From Paenarthrobacter histidinolovorans (lineage in GTDB: Bacteria > Actinomycetota > Actinomycetes > Actinomycetales > Micrococcaceae), in assembly GCF_014647595.1 (NCBI RefSeq), contig NZ_BMPM01000006.1, positions 124,001 to 188,000 of the forward strand: a stretch of 64,000 bases of DNA, given 5' to 3'. This document shows, piece by piece, positions 25,859 through 34,172 of the stretch. Each line of letters begins with the position of its first letter. The stretch's first letter is position 1. The translations under genes and the position numbers were made by a program. The notes under the pieces were generated by a model that made no database searches, had not been told where the DNA came from, and worked only from the letters and a program-made list of their open reading frames with translations.

Positions 25859-27265
25859 CTAGCGGTGGGAGGTGGTGACGGATTTGATGCGCGTGTAGTC
25901 CTCGAGGCCATACACGGAGAGGTCCTTGCCGGTGCCGGAGTGCTTGAAACCACCGTGTGGTGCCTCGGCCGGGATCACCTGGTGGCAGTTGATCCACACG
26001 GCACCGAAGTCGAGCTCGTTGGAAACGCGGGTGACCACGCCGTGGTTCTCGGACCACACGCTGGACGCCAGGGCGTACTTGGTGCCGTTGGCGAGTTCGA
26101 TCGCTTCTTCCTCGGTGGCAAACGGCTGGACCGTCAGCACGGGGCCGAAGATTTCGTCACACACCACCTCGTCGGTCTGGAACACGCCATCGATCACCGT
26201 AGGCTCAAAGTGGAAGCCGCTTCCGGTGCGTTTGCCACCGGACAGGACGCGGGCGTTGGCAGGCAGGCGGGACATGAAGCCCTCTACCCGCTCCAACTGC
26301 GCGGCACTGTTGAGCGGCCCAAGATCCGCATCGGAACCGCCCACCTTCAAGGCGGCAGCGGCGTCAGCCAGGGCTGCTGCGAACTCCGTGTGGATGTCCT
26401 GGTGCACCAGTACACGGGTCACCGCAGTGCAGTCCTGCCCGGCGTTGAAGAAGGCAGCCAGGGCGATTTCGCTGGCAGTCCGCTGGATATCGACGTCGGC
26501 AAACACTACAGCGGGCGCCTTGCCGCCAAGCTCCAAGTGCACGTCCTTGAGCGTCTTGGACGCCGCGGACATGACCTGCGCACCGGCACGGGTGGATCCC
26601 GTAATGGACACCATCTCCGGGATGTCATGGTCCACCATCGCAGCGCCGGCTTCGCGGCCACCGCAAACGATGTTCACCACGCCCGCCGGGTACACCTGCT
26701 GTGCCAACTCCCCAAGGACCACCGTGGACCAAGGCGTGGTGTCGGCAGGCTTAAGGACCAGCGTGTTGCCCGCAGCGAGGGCCGGACCGATCTTCCAGAT
26801 GGCCATCATGAACGGGTAGTTCCACGGCGTAATCTGCGCAACCACGCCAATGGGTTCGCGCCGGATGGTGGAAGAGAAACCCTCCACATACTCGGTCTGG
26901 GCAGTACCGGAAACAACCCGGCATGCACCTGCGAAGAAGCGCAGTTGGTCCGCGCCCCGCAGGATTTCCAGCTCTTTGGTGAGGGCGGCAGGCTTGCCGG
27001 TACAGGCAACCTCAGCCTCGAGCAGACGGTCAACGTTCGCCTCGATGAGGTCGGCCAGCTGCAACAGCAGCGACTGGCGAGTTCCCGGCGTCGTGCGCTT
27101 GTAGCTTGTGAAAGCTGCGGCAGCGGCCTGGAAAGCGACGTCGACGGCGGCCGCGTCACTGTCCGGCGCTGTGCCGATTTGTTGGCCCGTGGCGGGGTCG
27201 AAGAACGGCAGGCTGGCCGCAGTGTCCACGGACTCGCCGTTGATGATGTTCTGAAGCTGGATCAC
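25859..27265 (-). CDS. NAD(P)-dependent aldehyde dehydrogenase
   Basis: This 468-residue ALDH oxidises an aldehyde to the carboxylate. Catalytic residues are N149 (in TPWNYPF), E245 (in LELGGKAP) and the nucleophile C279 (in FFNAGQDCTAVT). Best likeness is to the gamma-aminobutyraldehyde/betaine aldehyde group. The GTG start at 27265 follows GGAG; an upstream extension to 27400 would overlap the ThDP gene without similarity. It lies 13 nt after the ThDP enzyme gene, which suggests that it oxidises the aldehyde that enzyme produces. Confidence 0.95.
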   Translation of the reverse strand: MIQLQNIINGESVDTAASLPFFDPATGQQIGTAPDSDAAAVDVAFQAAAAAFTSYKRTTPGTRQSLLLQLADLIEANVDRLLEAEVACTGKPAALTKELEILRGADQLRFFAGACRVVSGTAQTEYVEGFSSTIRREPIGVVAQITPWNYPFMMAIWKIGPALAAGNTLVLKPADTTPWSTVVLGELAQQVYPAGVVNIVCGGREAGAAMVDHDIPEMVSITGSTRAGAQVMSAASKTLKDVHLELGGKAPAVVFADVDIQRTASEIALAAFFNAGQDCTAVTRVLVHQDIHTEFAAALADAAAALKVGGSDADLGPLNSAAQLERVEGFMSRLPANARVLSGGKRTGSGFHFEPTVIDGVFQTDEVVCDEIFGPVLTVQPFATEEEAIELANGTKYALASSVWSENHGVVTRVSNELDFGAVWINCHQVIPAEAPHGGFKHSGTGKDLSVYGLEDYTRIKSVTTSHR

Positions 27266-27278
27266 GGTGAGGCTCCGG

Positions 27279-28901
27279 TCAGTTTGTTGAAGTCTTGGGG
27301 GAACGCGTGGTGGGGTCCTGCGGCAGGTGCAGCAAGGCCGGGAGGCCGGAGTCGACGGCGCGGCGGAACGCGGCTGCGAAGTCTTCCGTGCGGTCCACAC
27401 GCTCGCCGTAACCGCCGTAGGAACGGGCGAGCGCGGCGAAGTCCGGATTAGTCATGTGCGTTCCGGACGGGCGGTCCGGGTAGTGCGCTTCCTGGTGCTC
27501 GCGGATGGTGGCGAAGATGCCGTTGTCCACCACCAGGACGATGAACTTGGCGCCGTAGCCCATGGCCGTGGCGATTTCCTGGCCGTTCATCATGAAGCAG
27601 CCATCGCCGGCCACGGAGATCACCTGGCGTCCCGGGTAAGCGAGCGAGGCTGCCACGGCTGCCGGGATACCCATGCCCATGGCCCCGTTGCGCGGAGCGG
27701 CCAGGGAGTTGGCCGAGTTGTGGTCCAGGTAGCGCGCGGGCCACAGGGCGTGGTTTCCGGCACCGAAGGTGAGGACGGCGTCGTCGGCCGTTTCCTTCTT
27801 GAGGACCTCCATGGCGACGCCCAGATCCACACCGATGCCGCCGTCGGGCGTTGGCGTGGAGAACGTGAGCTGGTCGGCGCGGGCGCTGGCGAACCAGCCT
27901 TCCTCGCGCTCGCCGGCCGCTTGTGAGGGAGCCAGCGCCGCCGCGAATGCGGTCACGTCCGCAATGATGTGCTGGTCCACGCGTCCGAAGTGGCCCAGGA
28001 GGTTGGCGTCGGCGTTGACTACGACGGTTTCGGCGGTGAGTCCACGCTTGTAGCCATCGGAGAGGACGTCGCCGCGGACGCAGCCAACAAACACGATCAG
28101 GTCTGCTTGGTCCAGGCGCTGGGCGTTGGCGTCGCTGCGGCCGTAGCCCAGGAAGCCGGCGTAGGCGTCGCTGCGGTGCGGGACGGCGTCGTAGGCTCGG
28201 AAGTCGGTCACCACGGGAACGCTGTTACGGCTCGCCCAGGTGGCCAGCTGCTCGCCGGACTCCTGCGTCCAGCCTTCACCGCCGACGACGATCAACGGCT
28301 TGCGTGCCTTCTCCAGTTTTTGGGTGAGGTCTGACAGGTCCGCCGAGGCCGGCTCGGGACGGGCAACCTTGCGGGGTTCCACGGTGGCGTCCGGGACGAC
28401 GTGCACCAACACGTCCTCCGGGAGGCCGATCACTACAGGGCCGGGGCGTCCGCTCAGGGCGGTGAAGATGGCGTCGTCCACCACGCGGGCGGCGGAAGCG
28501 GCGTCGTCGAGGGTCACCACCTTCTTGGCGGTGCTGCCGAACCAGGCGTTGATATCGAATTCCTGGAAGGACTCGCGGCCCCGGTCGGCCACCGGGATCA
28601 GGCCGACGAACAGGATGAGAGGCGTGGCGTCCTGGTGCGCGGTGTGGATGGCGATGAAAGCGTTGGCAGCGCCCGGACCACGGGTCACCATGGCCACACC
28701 CGGGAGCTCGGTCAGGCGGCCTTCGGCCAATGCCATGAACCCGGCACCGCCTTCCTGGCGGGCCACAACATTCTGGATCGGCGAGCCGTGCAGTCCGTCA
28801 AGGACGTCCAGGAAGCTCTCGCCAGGCACGGTGTAGACGCGCTGGACGCCTGCCCGTTCGAGTTGGCCAACAATCAAGTGGCCGGCAGTGGTTGTGCTCA
28901 A
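27279..28901 (-). CDS. Thiamine diphosphate-dependent enzyme (decarboxylase/acetolactate synthase-like)
   Basis: This 540-residue ThDP enzyme has the three-domain layout of the acetolactate synthase/benzoylformate decarboxylase group. The cofactor-activating glutamate is E50 in ARQEGGAGFMA, and the ThDP/Mg motif is GDGCFMMNGQEIATAMGYGA with the NGIFAT segment. No small regulatory subunit gene is nearby, so biosynthetic acetolactate synthase is unlikely; a 2-oxo-acid decarboxylase fits the aldehyde dehydrogenase downstream. The start is a TTG at 28901 whose TTGA overlaps the permease stop, with GAAGGA upstream. It sits second in the operon. Confidence 0.88.
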   Translation of the reverse strand: MSTTTAGHLIVGQLERAGVQRVYTVPGESFLDVLDGLHGSPIQNVVARQEGGAGFMALAEGRLTELPGVAMVTRGPGAANAFIAIHTAHQDATPLILFVGLIPVADRGRESFQEFDINAWFGSTAKKVVTLDDAASAARVVDDAIFTALSGRPGPVVIGLPEDVLVHVVPDATVEPRKVARPEPASADLSDLTQKLEKARKPLIVVGGEGWTQESGEQLATWASRNSVPVVTDFRAYDAVPHRSDAYAGFLGYGRSDANAQRLDQADLIVFVGCVRGDVLSDGYKRGLTAETVVVNADANLLGHFGRVDQHIIADVTAFAAALAPSQAAGEREEGWFASARADQLTFSTPTPDGGIGVDLGVAMEVLKKETADDAVLTFGAGNHALWPARYLDHNSANSLAAPRNGAMGMGIPAAVAASLAYPGRQVISVAGDGCFMMNGQEIATAMGYGAKFIVLVVDNGIFATIREHQEAHYPDRPSGTHMTNPDFAALARSYGGYGERVDRTEDFAAAFRRAVDSGLPALLHLPQDPTTRSPKTSTN

Positions 28902-30229
28902 TGCTTCATTCCTTCTTCTTCGATGGAAAGGCCAGGGAGGAACAGGCCGGAGAGCGCGGTCAGCGCGGACACGACCAGGAGGATGATGGCTCCGGGCCAG
29001 AAGGAATTGTTGGCGGCCACCAGTGCGGTAGCGATCAACGGGACGAAGCCGGAGATAACGCCGGCAGTGTTGGAGGTGATGGCGACGCCGGTGTAGCGGA
29101 CCTTCGTGGCGAAAAGCGCAGTCAGCGCGGTGCCGGAGACGGCGTAAGGGATGGAGAGGACAGCGACGCCGATCATCATGGCGAGGACCACCAGGACAGG
29201 GTTGCGGCTGTCGATGGCCAGGAAGACCGGAACCGCGATGATGGCTGATGCCACGCCGCCCCACAAAATGACCTTGCTGGCGCCGTACTTCTCGCCAAGG
29301 CGTCCGGCCCAGATCAGTGCGGCGATCTCGAGTGCAGCAGCAAGCAGGGTGCCAAGGAGCAGGAGTTCAGAGGGCAGCTTGAGGACCTTGGTGCCGTAGA
29401 AGACCACGAAGCTGGTGATGAGGTAGAAGCCGCCGATGCCGAGCAAAGCCGAGCACATACCCACCAGGATCTGGCGCCAGCTGTTCTTCAGGACTCCGCG
29501 GATGGGGGCGTGTTCGGTCTCGCCGGATTCCATCAGGGCTTCGAATTCCGGTGATTCGCTAAGGCGGCTGCGGATCCACAGCGAGATGGCCAGCAGCGGG
29601 ATCGCGGCGATGAATGGGATCCGCCAGCCCCAGGCGTCAAAGTTGCTCTGGCCAACCAGGAACAGCATGCCGAAGAATCCACCGGAGGACAGGATGGTGC
29701 CGATCGGCGAACCGATCTGCGGCAGGGCAGCGTAGCGTGCACGCTTTTCCACCGGAGCATTCTCGACGGCGATAATCACCGCGCCGCTCCACTCACCGCC
29801 GACGGCGAGACCCTGCACGATGCGCAGCGCCACCAAAAGGATGGGGGCGGCCAGGCCGATGGTCATGTAGTTGGGAAGCAAACCGATAAGGCCGGTGACT
29901 ACGCCGATGCCCACGATGGTGACCATGAGGATCTTCTTGCGTCCTACCTTGTCGCCGAGGGCGCCGAAGATGAAACCACCAATCGGACGGGCCACGAAGC
30001 CCACCGCGAGGGTTGCGAAGGATCCCATGGCCGCCACGAAGGGGTCTTGGGAAACGAAGAACTGCGCGTTGAACACCAGCGCAGCGGCTGTGGTGAAAAG
30101 GAAGAAGTCGTACCATTCCAGCGCAGTGCCCACCAGGGCCGCCAGGGCCACCTTCTTGGTGACGCTTTCATCGACGACGCGTGGTGCCGTGGGACTGGTG
30201 TCCGTGGCTCCGCTGACCGTGCTTGCCAT
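28898..30229 (-). CDS. MFS transporter, MHS (metabolite:H+ symporter) family
   Basis: This 443-residue permease has twelve membrane helices and belongs to the MHS family (KgtP/ShiA/ProP type), proton symporters for organic acids. Key motifs: TALEWYDFFLF in helix 1, the loop GDKVGRKKIL and RIVQGLAVGGEWSGAV in helix 4. It is the first gene of the five-gene operon and presumably imports the substrate degraded by its products. It is divergent from the PucR-type regulator with 136 bp between. A second, different MHS permease lies on the other side of that regulator. Confidence 0.93.
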   Translation of the reverse strand: MASTVSGATDTSPTAPRVVDESVTKKVALAALVGTALEWYDFFLFTTAAALVFNAQFFVSQDPFVAAMGSFATLAVGFVARPIGGFIFGALGDKVGRKKILMVTIVGIGVVTGLIGLLPNYMTIGLAAPILLVALRIVQGLAVGGEWSGAVIIAVENAPVEKRARYAALPQIGSPIGTILSSGGFFGMLFLVGQSNFDAWGWRIPFIAAIPLLAISLWIRSRLSESPEFEALMESGETEHAPIRGVLKNSWRQILVGMCSALLGIGGFYLITSFVVFYGTKVLKLPSELLLLGTLLAAALEIAALIWAGRLGEKYGASKVILWGGVASAIIAVPVFLAIDSRNPVLVVLAMMIGVAVLSIPYAVSGTALTALFATKVRYTGVAITSNTAGVISGFVPLIATALVAANNSFWPGAIILLVVSALTALSGLFLPGLSIEEEGMKH

Positions 30230-30365
30230 TGTTGCTCCATGAGTGCGAACGGGACCGGACGTTGGGGGTGCCCGGGCAAATTTGTGTGACTCAATCCATA
30301 GTGCCAGTAGTTTTTCCCAAAATGACTAGCAATCCACCACGGAAACATGGCGCTAGAATGTGTGA

Positions 30366-31577
30366 ATGCACAATTCTGATACCTCGGGCCATGCCGCCCG
30401 ATGGACTGAGCTGGTGGATCAACTTGAAGGCAGGCTGGACGCACTGGCGCAGGCCTTCACGACGAGAGTCCGCGAGATCCCCGAATACGGCGAAAGCCAG
30501 GTGACCGTCCTGGAAATCCAGGAGACGGCACGGGAGACTTTTCGGCGGTTGATCAACGGGCTCAGGAATGGACGCACCGATAGCCGCGACGGCCTGCTGG
30601 ACTTCGCCTCCGACCTCGGATCCAAACGCGCCAGGGCCGGCATTCCACCGGAGTCCCTGACCTCCGCGGTGCGCCTGGACTTCAGCATCCTGTGGGCCGA
30701 ACTGCTGGAGATCGCGCACACCGAGGACGCTGCCCTGTTGGCCACCAGGGTGGACCAGGTCTGGAGCGTGGTGGACGAATTCGCCACCCGGACGCACACA
30801 AGCTACCTGACCGAACGCGTCAGGATGGCACAGGAAGAATCGAGCATCCAACGCGAATTCATCGCCCGCCTTTTCAACCAGAGCACGCCGTCCCAGGAAA
30901 CGTCCACTCAAGTGGCTTCGGCGTTGGGCATCAACCCCGAATCACGGTTCGCCCTTGTGGCGGCCAGCGGTGAGCCTGGTGCACGGCTGCGGGCCGCGAC
31001 GTCCCAGTTCGGTTCGGGGCAGCACGCCCGGCAACGGTTGTTCCTCCACGAATCAGGCGGCAACACCTACGTGTTCTGGGCCTTGCCAGCCGTGCGGACG
31101 CGGGGTCCGGAACTCCGGGCAGAGACGCCCGGCCCGGGGGCGGACAGCCAGCAGCTGCCACCCGGCGTCGTCAATATCCCTTGCGGCTATGTGCCCGAGG
31201 TTCTCGGCCTGCGCGCACTCCCCGGCGCCGCCCGCACCGCCGAAAGCCTGGCCGCGTTGCTGCGTCCCCGCGACACCGGGCCTCTGTCCGCAGATTCCGC
31301 ATGGGCGCGGCTGGCCCAGCAGAACCTGCAAGATGCCGGGCTGGACCTCGCCGCGGAACTTGAGGAGGCCTTGGCGGACTGCCGGGGCGGCGAGCGCGAA
31401 CGCTTGCTCGAAACGGTCCGGAACTACCTCAGCACGGGCAACATCACTGCCACGTCCGAGCAACTCTTCTGCCACCGCAACACCATTCTCAACCGACTCA
31501 ACCGGTTCCAGGAGCTGACGGGAATAGACCTTGCCGTTCCTGCAAAGACGGCCCGCCTGGTGGTGGCGTGGGCCTAG
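30366..31577 (+). CDS. PucR/CdaR-type helix-turn-helix regulator
   Basis: This 403-residue regulator ends in the PucR-family HTH: LETVRNYLSTGNITATSEQL then CHRNTILNRLNRFQELTGID (about 350-390). The N-terminal half (RLDALAQAFTTRVREIPEYG onward) is a helical RsbRD-like sensing domain also common in this family, and the middle is a GGDEF-like/CdaR fold. Family members control catabolism of purines, hydroxy acids or aromatic compounds. Placed between the two opposed operons at 22870-30229 and 31733-34094, it is the obvious local controller of both. The effector is unknown. Confidence 0.9.
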   Translation: MHNSDTSGHAARWTELVDQLEGRLDALAQAFTTRVREIPEYGESQVTVLEIQETARETFRRLINGLRNGRTDSRDGLLDFASDLGSKRARAGIPPESLTSAVRLDFSILWAELLEIAHTEDAALLATRVDQVWSVVDEFATRTHTSYLTERVRMAQEESSIQREFIARLFNQSTPSQETSTQVASALGINPESRFALVAASGEPGARLRAATSQFGSGQHARQRLFLHESGGNTYVFWALPAVRTRGPELRAETPGPGADSQQLPPGVVNIPCGYVPEVLGLRALPGAARTAESLAALLRPRDTGPLSADSAWARLAQQNLQDAGLDLAAELEEALADCRGGERERLLETVRNYLSTGNITATSEQLFCHRNTILNRLNRFQELTGIDLAVPAKTARLVVAWA

Positions 31578-31650
31578 CCCATTCCGGCACGGAGGGATGC
31601 CCGATGTGTGTTCTCACATTGCTGGGCCCGGTTTGATGGAAGTTATGCCA

Positions 31651-31680
31651 TTGATGGTGTGATCGGGCACACACCATAGT
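31651..31680 (+). promoter_or_regulatory. Promoter with CRP/GlxR-like operator before the second MHS operon
   Basis: TTGATG (31651-31656) and CATAGT (31675-31680) form a -35/-10 pair with an 18-bp spacer. Between and overlapping them lies an inverted repeat ATGGTGTG-N8-CACACCAT (31654-31677). Within it TGTGATCGGGCACACA (31658-31673) matches TGTGA-N6-TCACA, the CRP/GlxR consensus, with one mismatch. Overlap with the promoter core predicts repression if occupied. Confidence 0.55.
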
Positions 31681-31732
31681 TGTAGCTACCTTGCACCGGA
31701 CACTCGTCCCCGCACCCCATCCGGAGAATCAG

Positions 31733-33085
31733 ATGGCCCACACGGTAGATACTGCCTCCGCATCAACATCCAGGCTGGACCTGGCTAAGATGCGCAAGAT
31801 TGCCCTCGCCAGCGTTATTGGCACCACCGTCGAGTGGTACGACCTTTTCGTCTTCGGGACGGCGTCGGCCCTTGTCTTCAACAAGATCTTCTTCCCCAGC
31901 TTCGATCCGATTGTCGGCACCATGCTGGCCTTCGGCACTTTCGCTTCCGCCTACATCGCCCGCATGGTCGGCGCCATCATCTTCGGTCACTTCGGTGACC
32001 GGTTGGGCCGCAAGTCCATGCTGCTGGTCTCCCTCCTGACCATGGGAGCGGCAACGTTCGCCATTGGCCTGCTGCCCGATTACAACAGCATCGGCATCAT
32101 GGCGCCGCTGCTGTTGCTCTTCCTCCGCGTCATCCAGGGCCTGGCCCTGGGCGGCGAATGGGGCGGTGCCGTGCTCATGACTGTTGAACACGCCCCGCCC
32201 GCACGCCGTGGCTTCTACGGCTCCCTGGTACAGGTCGGCGTTCCCGCCGGCACCCTGATCGCCAACGTGGCATTCCTGATAGTGGCCTCCACCGTCAGCA
32301 CCGAAGCCCTGTACTCGTGGGGCTGGCGCATCCCGTTCCTGGCCTCGGTCCTCCTGGTCACTGTGGGCATCTACATCCGCCTGCACATCGAAGAAACCCC
32401 GTCCTTCCAGGCAGTCAAGACCGCCGGAGCCAAAGCCAAGATGCCGTTCGCTGCGCTGATGGCCAAGTACTGGAAGCAGGTTGTCCTGGGCGGCGTCGCT
32501 ACCCTTTCCACGGGCAGCACCTTCACCCTGTTGGTGGCCTCCGGTGTCTCCTACGGCAAGAAGGAACTCGGCCACTCCGAGAGCCTGATGCTCTGGGTGG
32601 TCCTGGCCTCCTGCATCCTGGGACTGTTCCTCATCCCGTTCTTCGGCAAACTCTCTGACAAGTTGGGCCGCAAACCCATCATTTTCGCCGGTGTAGCAGC
32701 CGAGGCAGCACTCGCCTTCCCCATGTTCTGGCTCATGGACACCAAATCGGTGGCACTGCTCTTCGTTGCCTACCTGGCCATGATGACCGCCTTCTGCGCC
32801 AACTACGGCCCCATCGCCACGTTCCTGGCCGAGCTGTTCGGCTCCAAGGTCCGCTACTCCGGCCTGTCGGTGGCCTACATGCTGTCCGGCCTCCTGGGCA
32901 GCGCCGCCACCCCGTTCGTCACCACGTGGCTGCTGGGCATGACGGGCCAGAGCTCGTCCATCGCCTGGTACATCATGGCCGCAGCCGGCCTGTCCCTGGT
33001 TGCGCTCTTCCTGCTGACCGAGACCCGGTACGGCAACATTGACGCCGTCGACCAGGCACCCGCGGAAGCCGCGGCAGCCCGGTGA
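31733..33085 (+). CDS. MFS transporter, MHS family (second permease of the cluster)
   Basis: This 450-residue twelve-helix proton symporter shows the MHS hallmarks TTVEWYDLFVFG (helix 1), GDRLGRKSML (loop 2-3), RVIQGLALGGEWGGAV (helix 4) and GWRIPFLASVLL before the central loop. ATG 31733 is preceded by GGAGAA. It overlaps the RidA gene by 4 nt and so heads a three-gene unit. Together with the permease at 28898 it gives the cluster two uptake systems of the same family, perhaps for the parent compound and a product. Confidence 0.93.
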   Translation: MAHTVDTASASTSRLDLAKMRKIALASVIGTTVEWYDLFVFGTASALVFNKIFFPSFDPIVGTMLAFGTFASAYIARMVGAIIFGHFGDRLGRKSMLLVSLLTMGAATFAIGLLPDYNSIGIMAPLLLLFLRVIQGLALGGEWGGAVLMTVEHAPPARRGFYGSLVQVGVPAGTLIANVAFLIVASTVSTEALYSWGWRIPFLASVLLVTVGIYIRLHIEETPSFQAVKTAGAKAKMPFAALMAKYWKQVVLGGVATLSTGSTFTLLVASGVSYGKKELGHSESLMLWVVLASCILGLFLIPFFGKLSDKLGRKPIIFAGVAAEAALAFPMFWLMDTKSVALLFVAYLAMMTAFCANYGPIATFLAELFGSKVRYSGLSVAYMLSGLLGSAATPFVTTWLLGMTGQSSSIAWYIMAAAGLSLVALFLLTETRYGNIDAVDQAPAEAAAAR

Positions 33086-33489
33086 CCGTCACCACCATCG
33101 AGCGCCTGGCTGGCATCCCCGGCCAGGCGCCCGCCGTCGGGCCCTTCTCCCCGGCGGTCATTGCAAACGGTTTTGTGTTCACCTCCGGCCAGATCCCCGC
33201 GATCACCGGACTGGACGATCAACCCGACACCTTCGAAGGGCAGGTCCGGCAAACCATCGAAAACCTTGCCGGCGTCCTGGAGGCGGCAGGATCCAGCCTT
33301 CAGCACGTAGTCAAGGTCAACACCTACCTGACCAGCCAGGATCAGCTGGAGGAGTACAACCGCGTGTACTCGGAGTACTTCGGCACCGCCAAACCGGCCC
33401 GGACCAGCGTGTGCGTGAGCTTGTGGGGAGTGTCCCTGGAAATCGAATGCGTGGCAGTCCTTGCCGGGAACCAGGAGGTTGCCCCGTGA
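33082..33489 (+). CDS. RidA family enamine/imine deaminase
   Basis: This 135-residue protein belongs to the YjgF/YER057c/UK114 family, which hydrolyses reactive 2-imino or enamine acids made by PLP enzymes or oxidases. The conserved arginine that binds the carboxylate is in KPARTSVCVS and the glutamate in LEIECVAV. FTSGQIP and VKVNTYL are family segments. The GTG start overlaps the permease stop (GTGA), and the stop overlaps the next GTG, so three proteins are coupled. In the cluster it suggests an imine intermediate, for instance from amine or amino-acid oxidation. Confidence 0.93.
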   Translation: MTVTTIERLAGIPGQAPAVGPFSPAVIANGFVFTSGQIPAITGLDDQPDTFEGQVRQTIENLAGVLEAAGSSLQHVVKVNTYLTSQDQLEEYNRVYSEYFGTAKPARTSVCVSLWGVSLEIECVAVLAGNQEVAP

Positions 33490-34094
33490 CTTTCACCCTC
33501 CTGCGGGAGCTGACGGACGTCAGCTACCCCACCATCGGGCACTTCCTCGAGGAGGGCTTCGTCTCCCCGGCCATCCAGTCGCTGCTGGCAAACGTCAAGA
33601 TCGCCGGACCGGCCGTCACCGTCCGGATCGCCGACCACGATGCCATCGCCATGAACCGCGCACTCCTGGCGCTCACGCCCGGGGACGTCCTGGTGGTGGA
33701 CATGCTCGGCGACCAGCACCACGCGCCTGTCGGGGCCGTAACGGCTGCCGCGGCGCTCGCTCAAGGTGCAGCCGCCGTCGTGGTTGATGGGGTGGCCACC
33801 GACGTGCTGGAACTGCGGCAGACCGGTTTGCCGGTGTTCGCCCGCGGGACGTCGTGCCTGACCACCAAAAGACTCCATGGAAGCGGCTCCGCCGTGAACG
33901 TTCCTGTGCAGTGCGGGGGCGTGACGGTCAACCCCGGCGATCTCGTGCTGGGAGACGACAACGGGCTGATCGTGCTCGCCCCTGATGCTGCGCGCGACGT
34001 CCTTGGAAAGGCACTCGCCTCGGACGCTGCCGAGCCGGACATCCTGGCGCGCATAGCATCCGGGGAGCCGCTCGAGTCCATCCTTGCCCTCTAA
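33486..34094 (+). CDS. RraA/4-hydroxy-4-methyl-2-oxoglutarate aldolase-family protein
   Basis: This 202-residue protein has the RraA fold: GPAVTVRIADHD, LTPGDVLVVDMLGDQHHAPVG and AAAVVVDGVATDVLELRQ. In true HMG/oxaloacetate aldolases the last motif reads GxxRD; here the arginine position is threonine (ATD) while the metal-binding aspartate is kept, so classic aldolase or oxaloacetate decarboxylase activity may be changed. The GTG start overlaps the RidA stop. Last gene of the three-gene unit. It may act on a hydroxy-dicarboxylic acid late in the pathway; the substrate is open. Confidence 0.87.
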   Translation: MTFTLLRELTDVSYPTIGHFLEEGFVSPAIQSLLANVKIAGPAVTVRIADHDAIAMNRALLALTPGDVLVVDMLGDQHHAPVGAVTAAAALAQGAAAVVVDGVATDVLELRQTGLPVFARGTSCLTTKRLHGSGSAVNVPVQCGGVTVNPGDLVLGDDNGLIVLAPDAARDVLGKALASDAAEPDILARIASGEPLESILAL

Positions 34095-34172
34095 TGCCGC
34101 CGAGAGCGTAACGGCCCCGACAACCGGAATGCCTCCACGGAACTTCGGCCGGGGATGCGGTAGAACTTAACC

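Noticed and set aside
25851..26057. N-terminal extension of the YtcJ-like amidohydrolase
   Set aside because: It lies inside the upstream aldehyde dehydrogenase gene in another frame, has no similarity, and the family start MKLDLLLRNAEI is at 25850.
27279..28901. Biosynthetic acetolactate synthase (ilvB)
   Set aside because: No ilvN or ilvC nearby and the gene is embedded in a catabolic operon with an aldehyde dehydrogenase; a decarboxylase role fits better, though the fold is shared.
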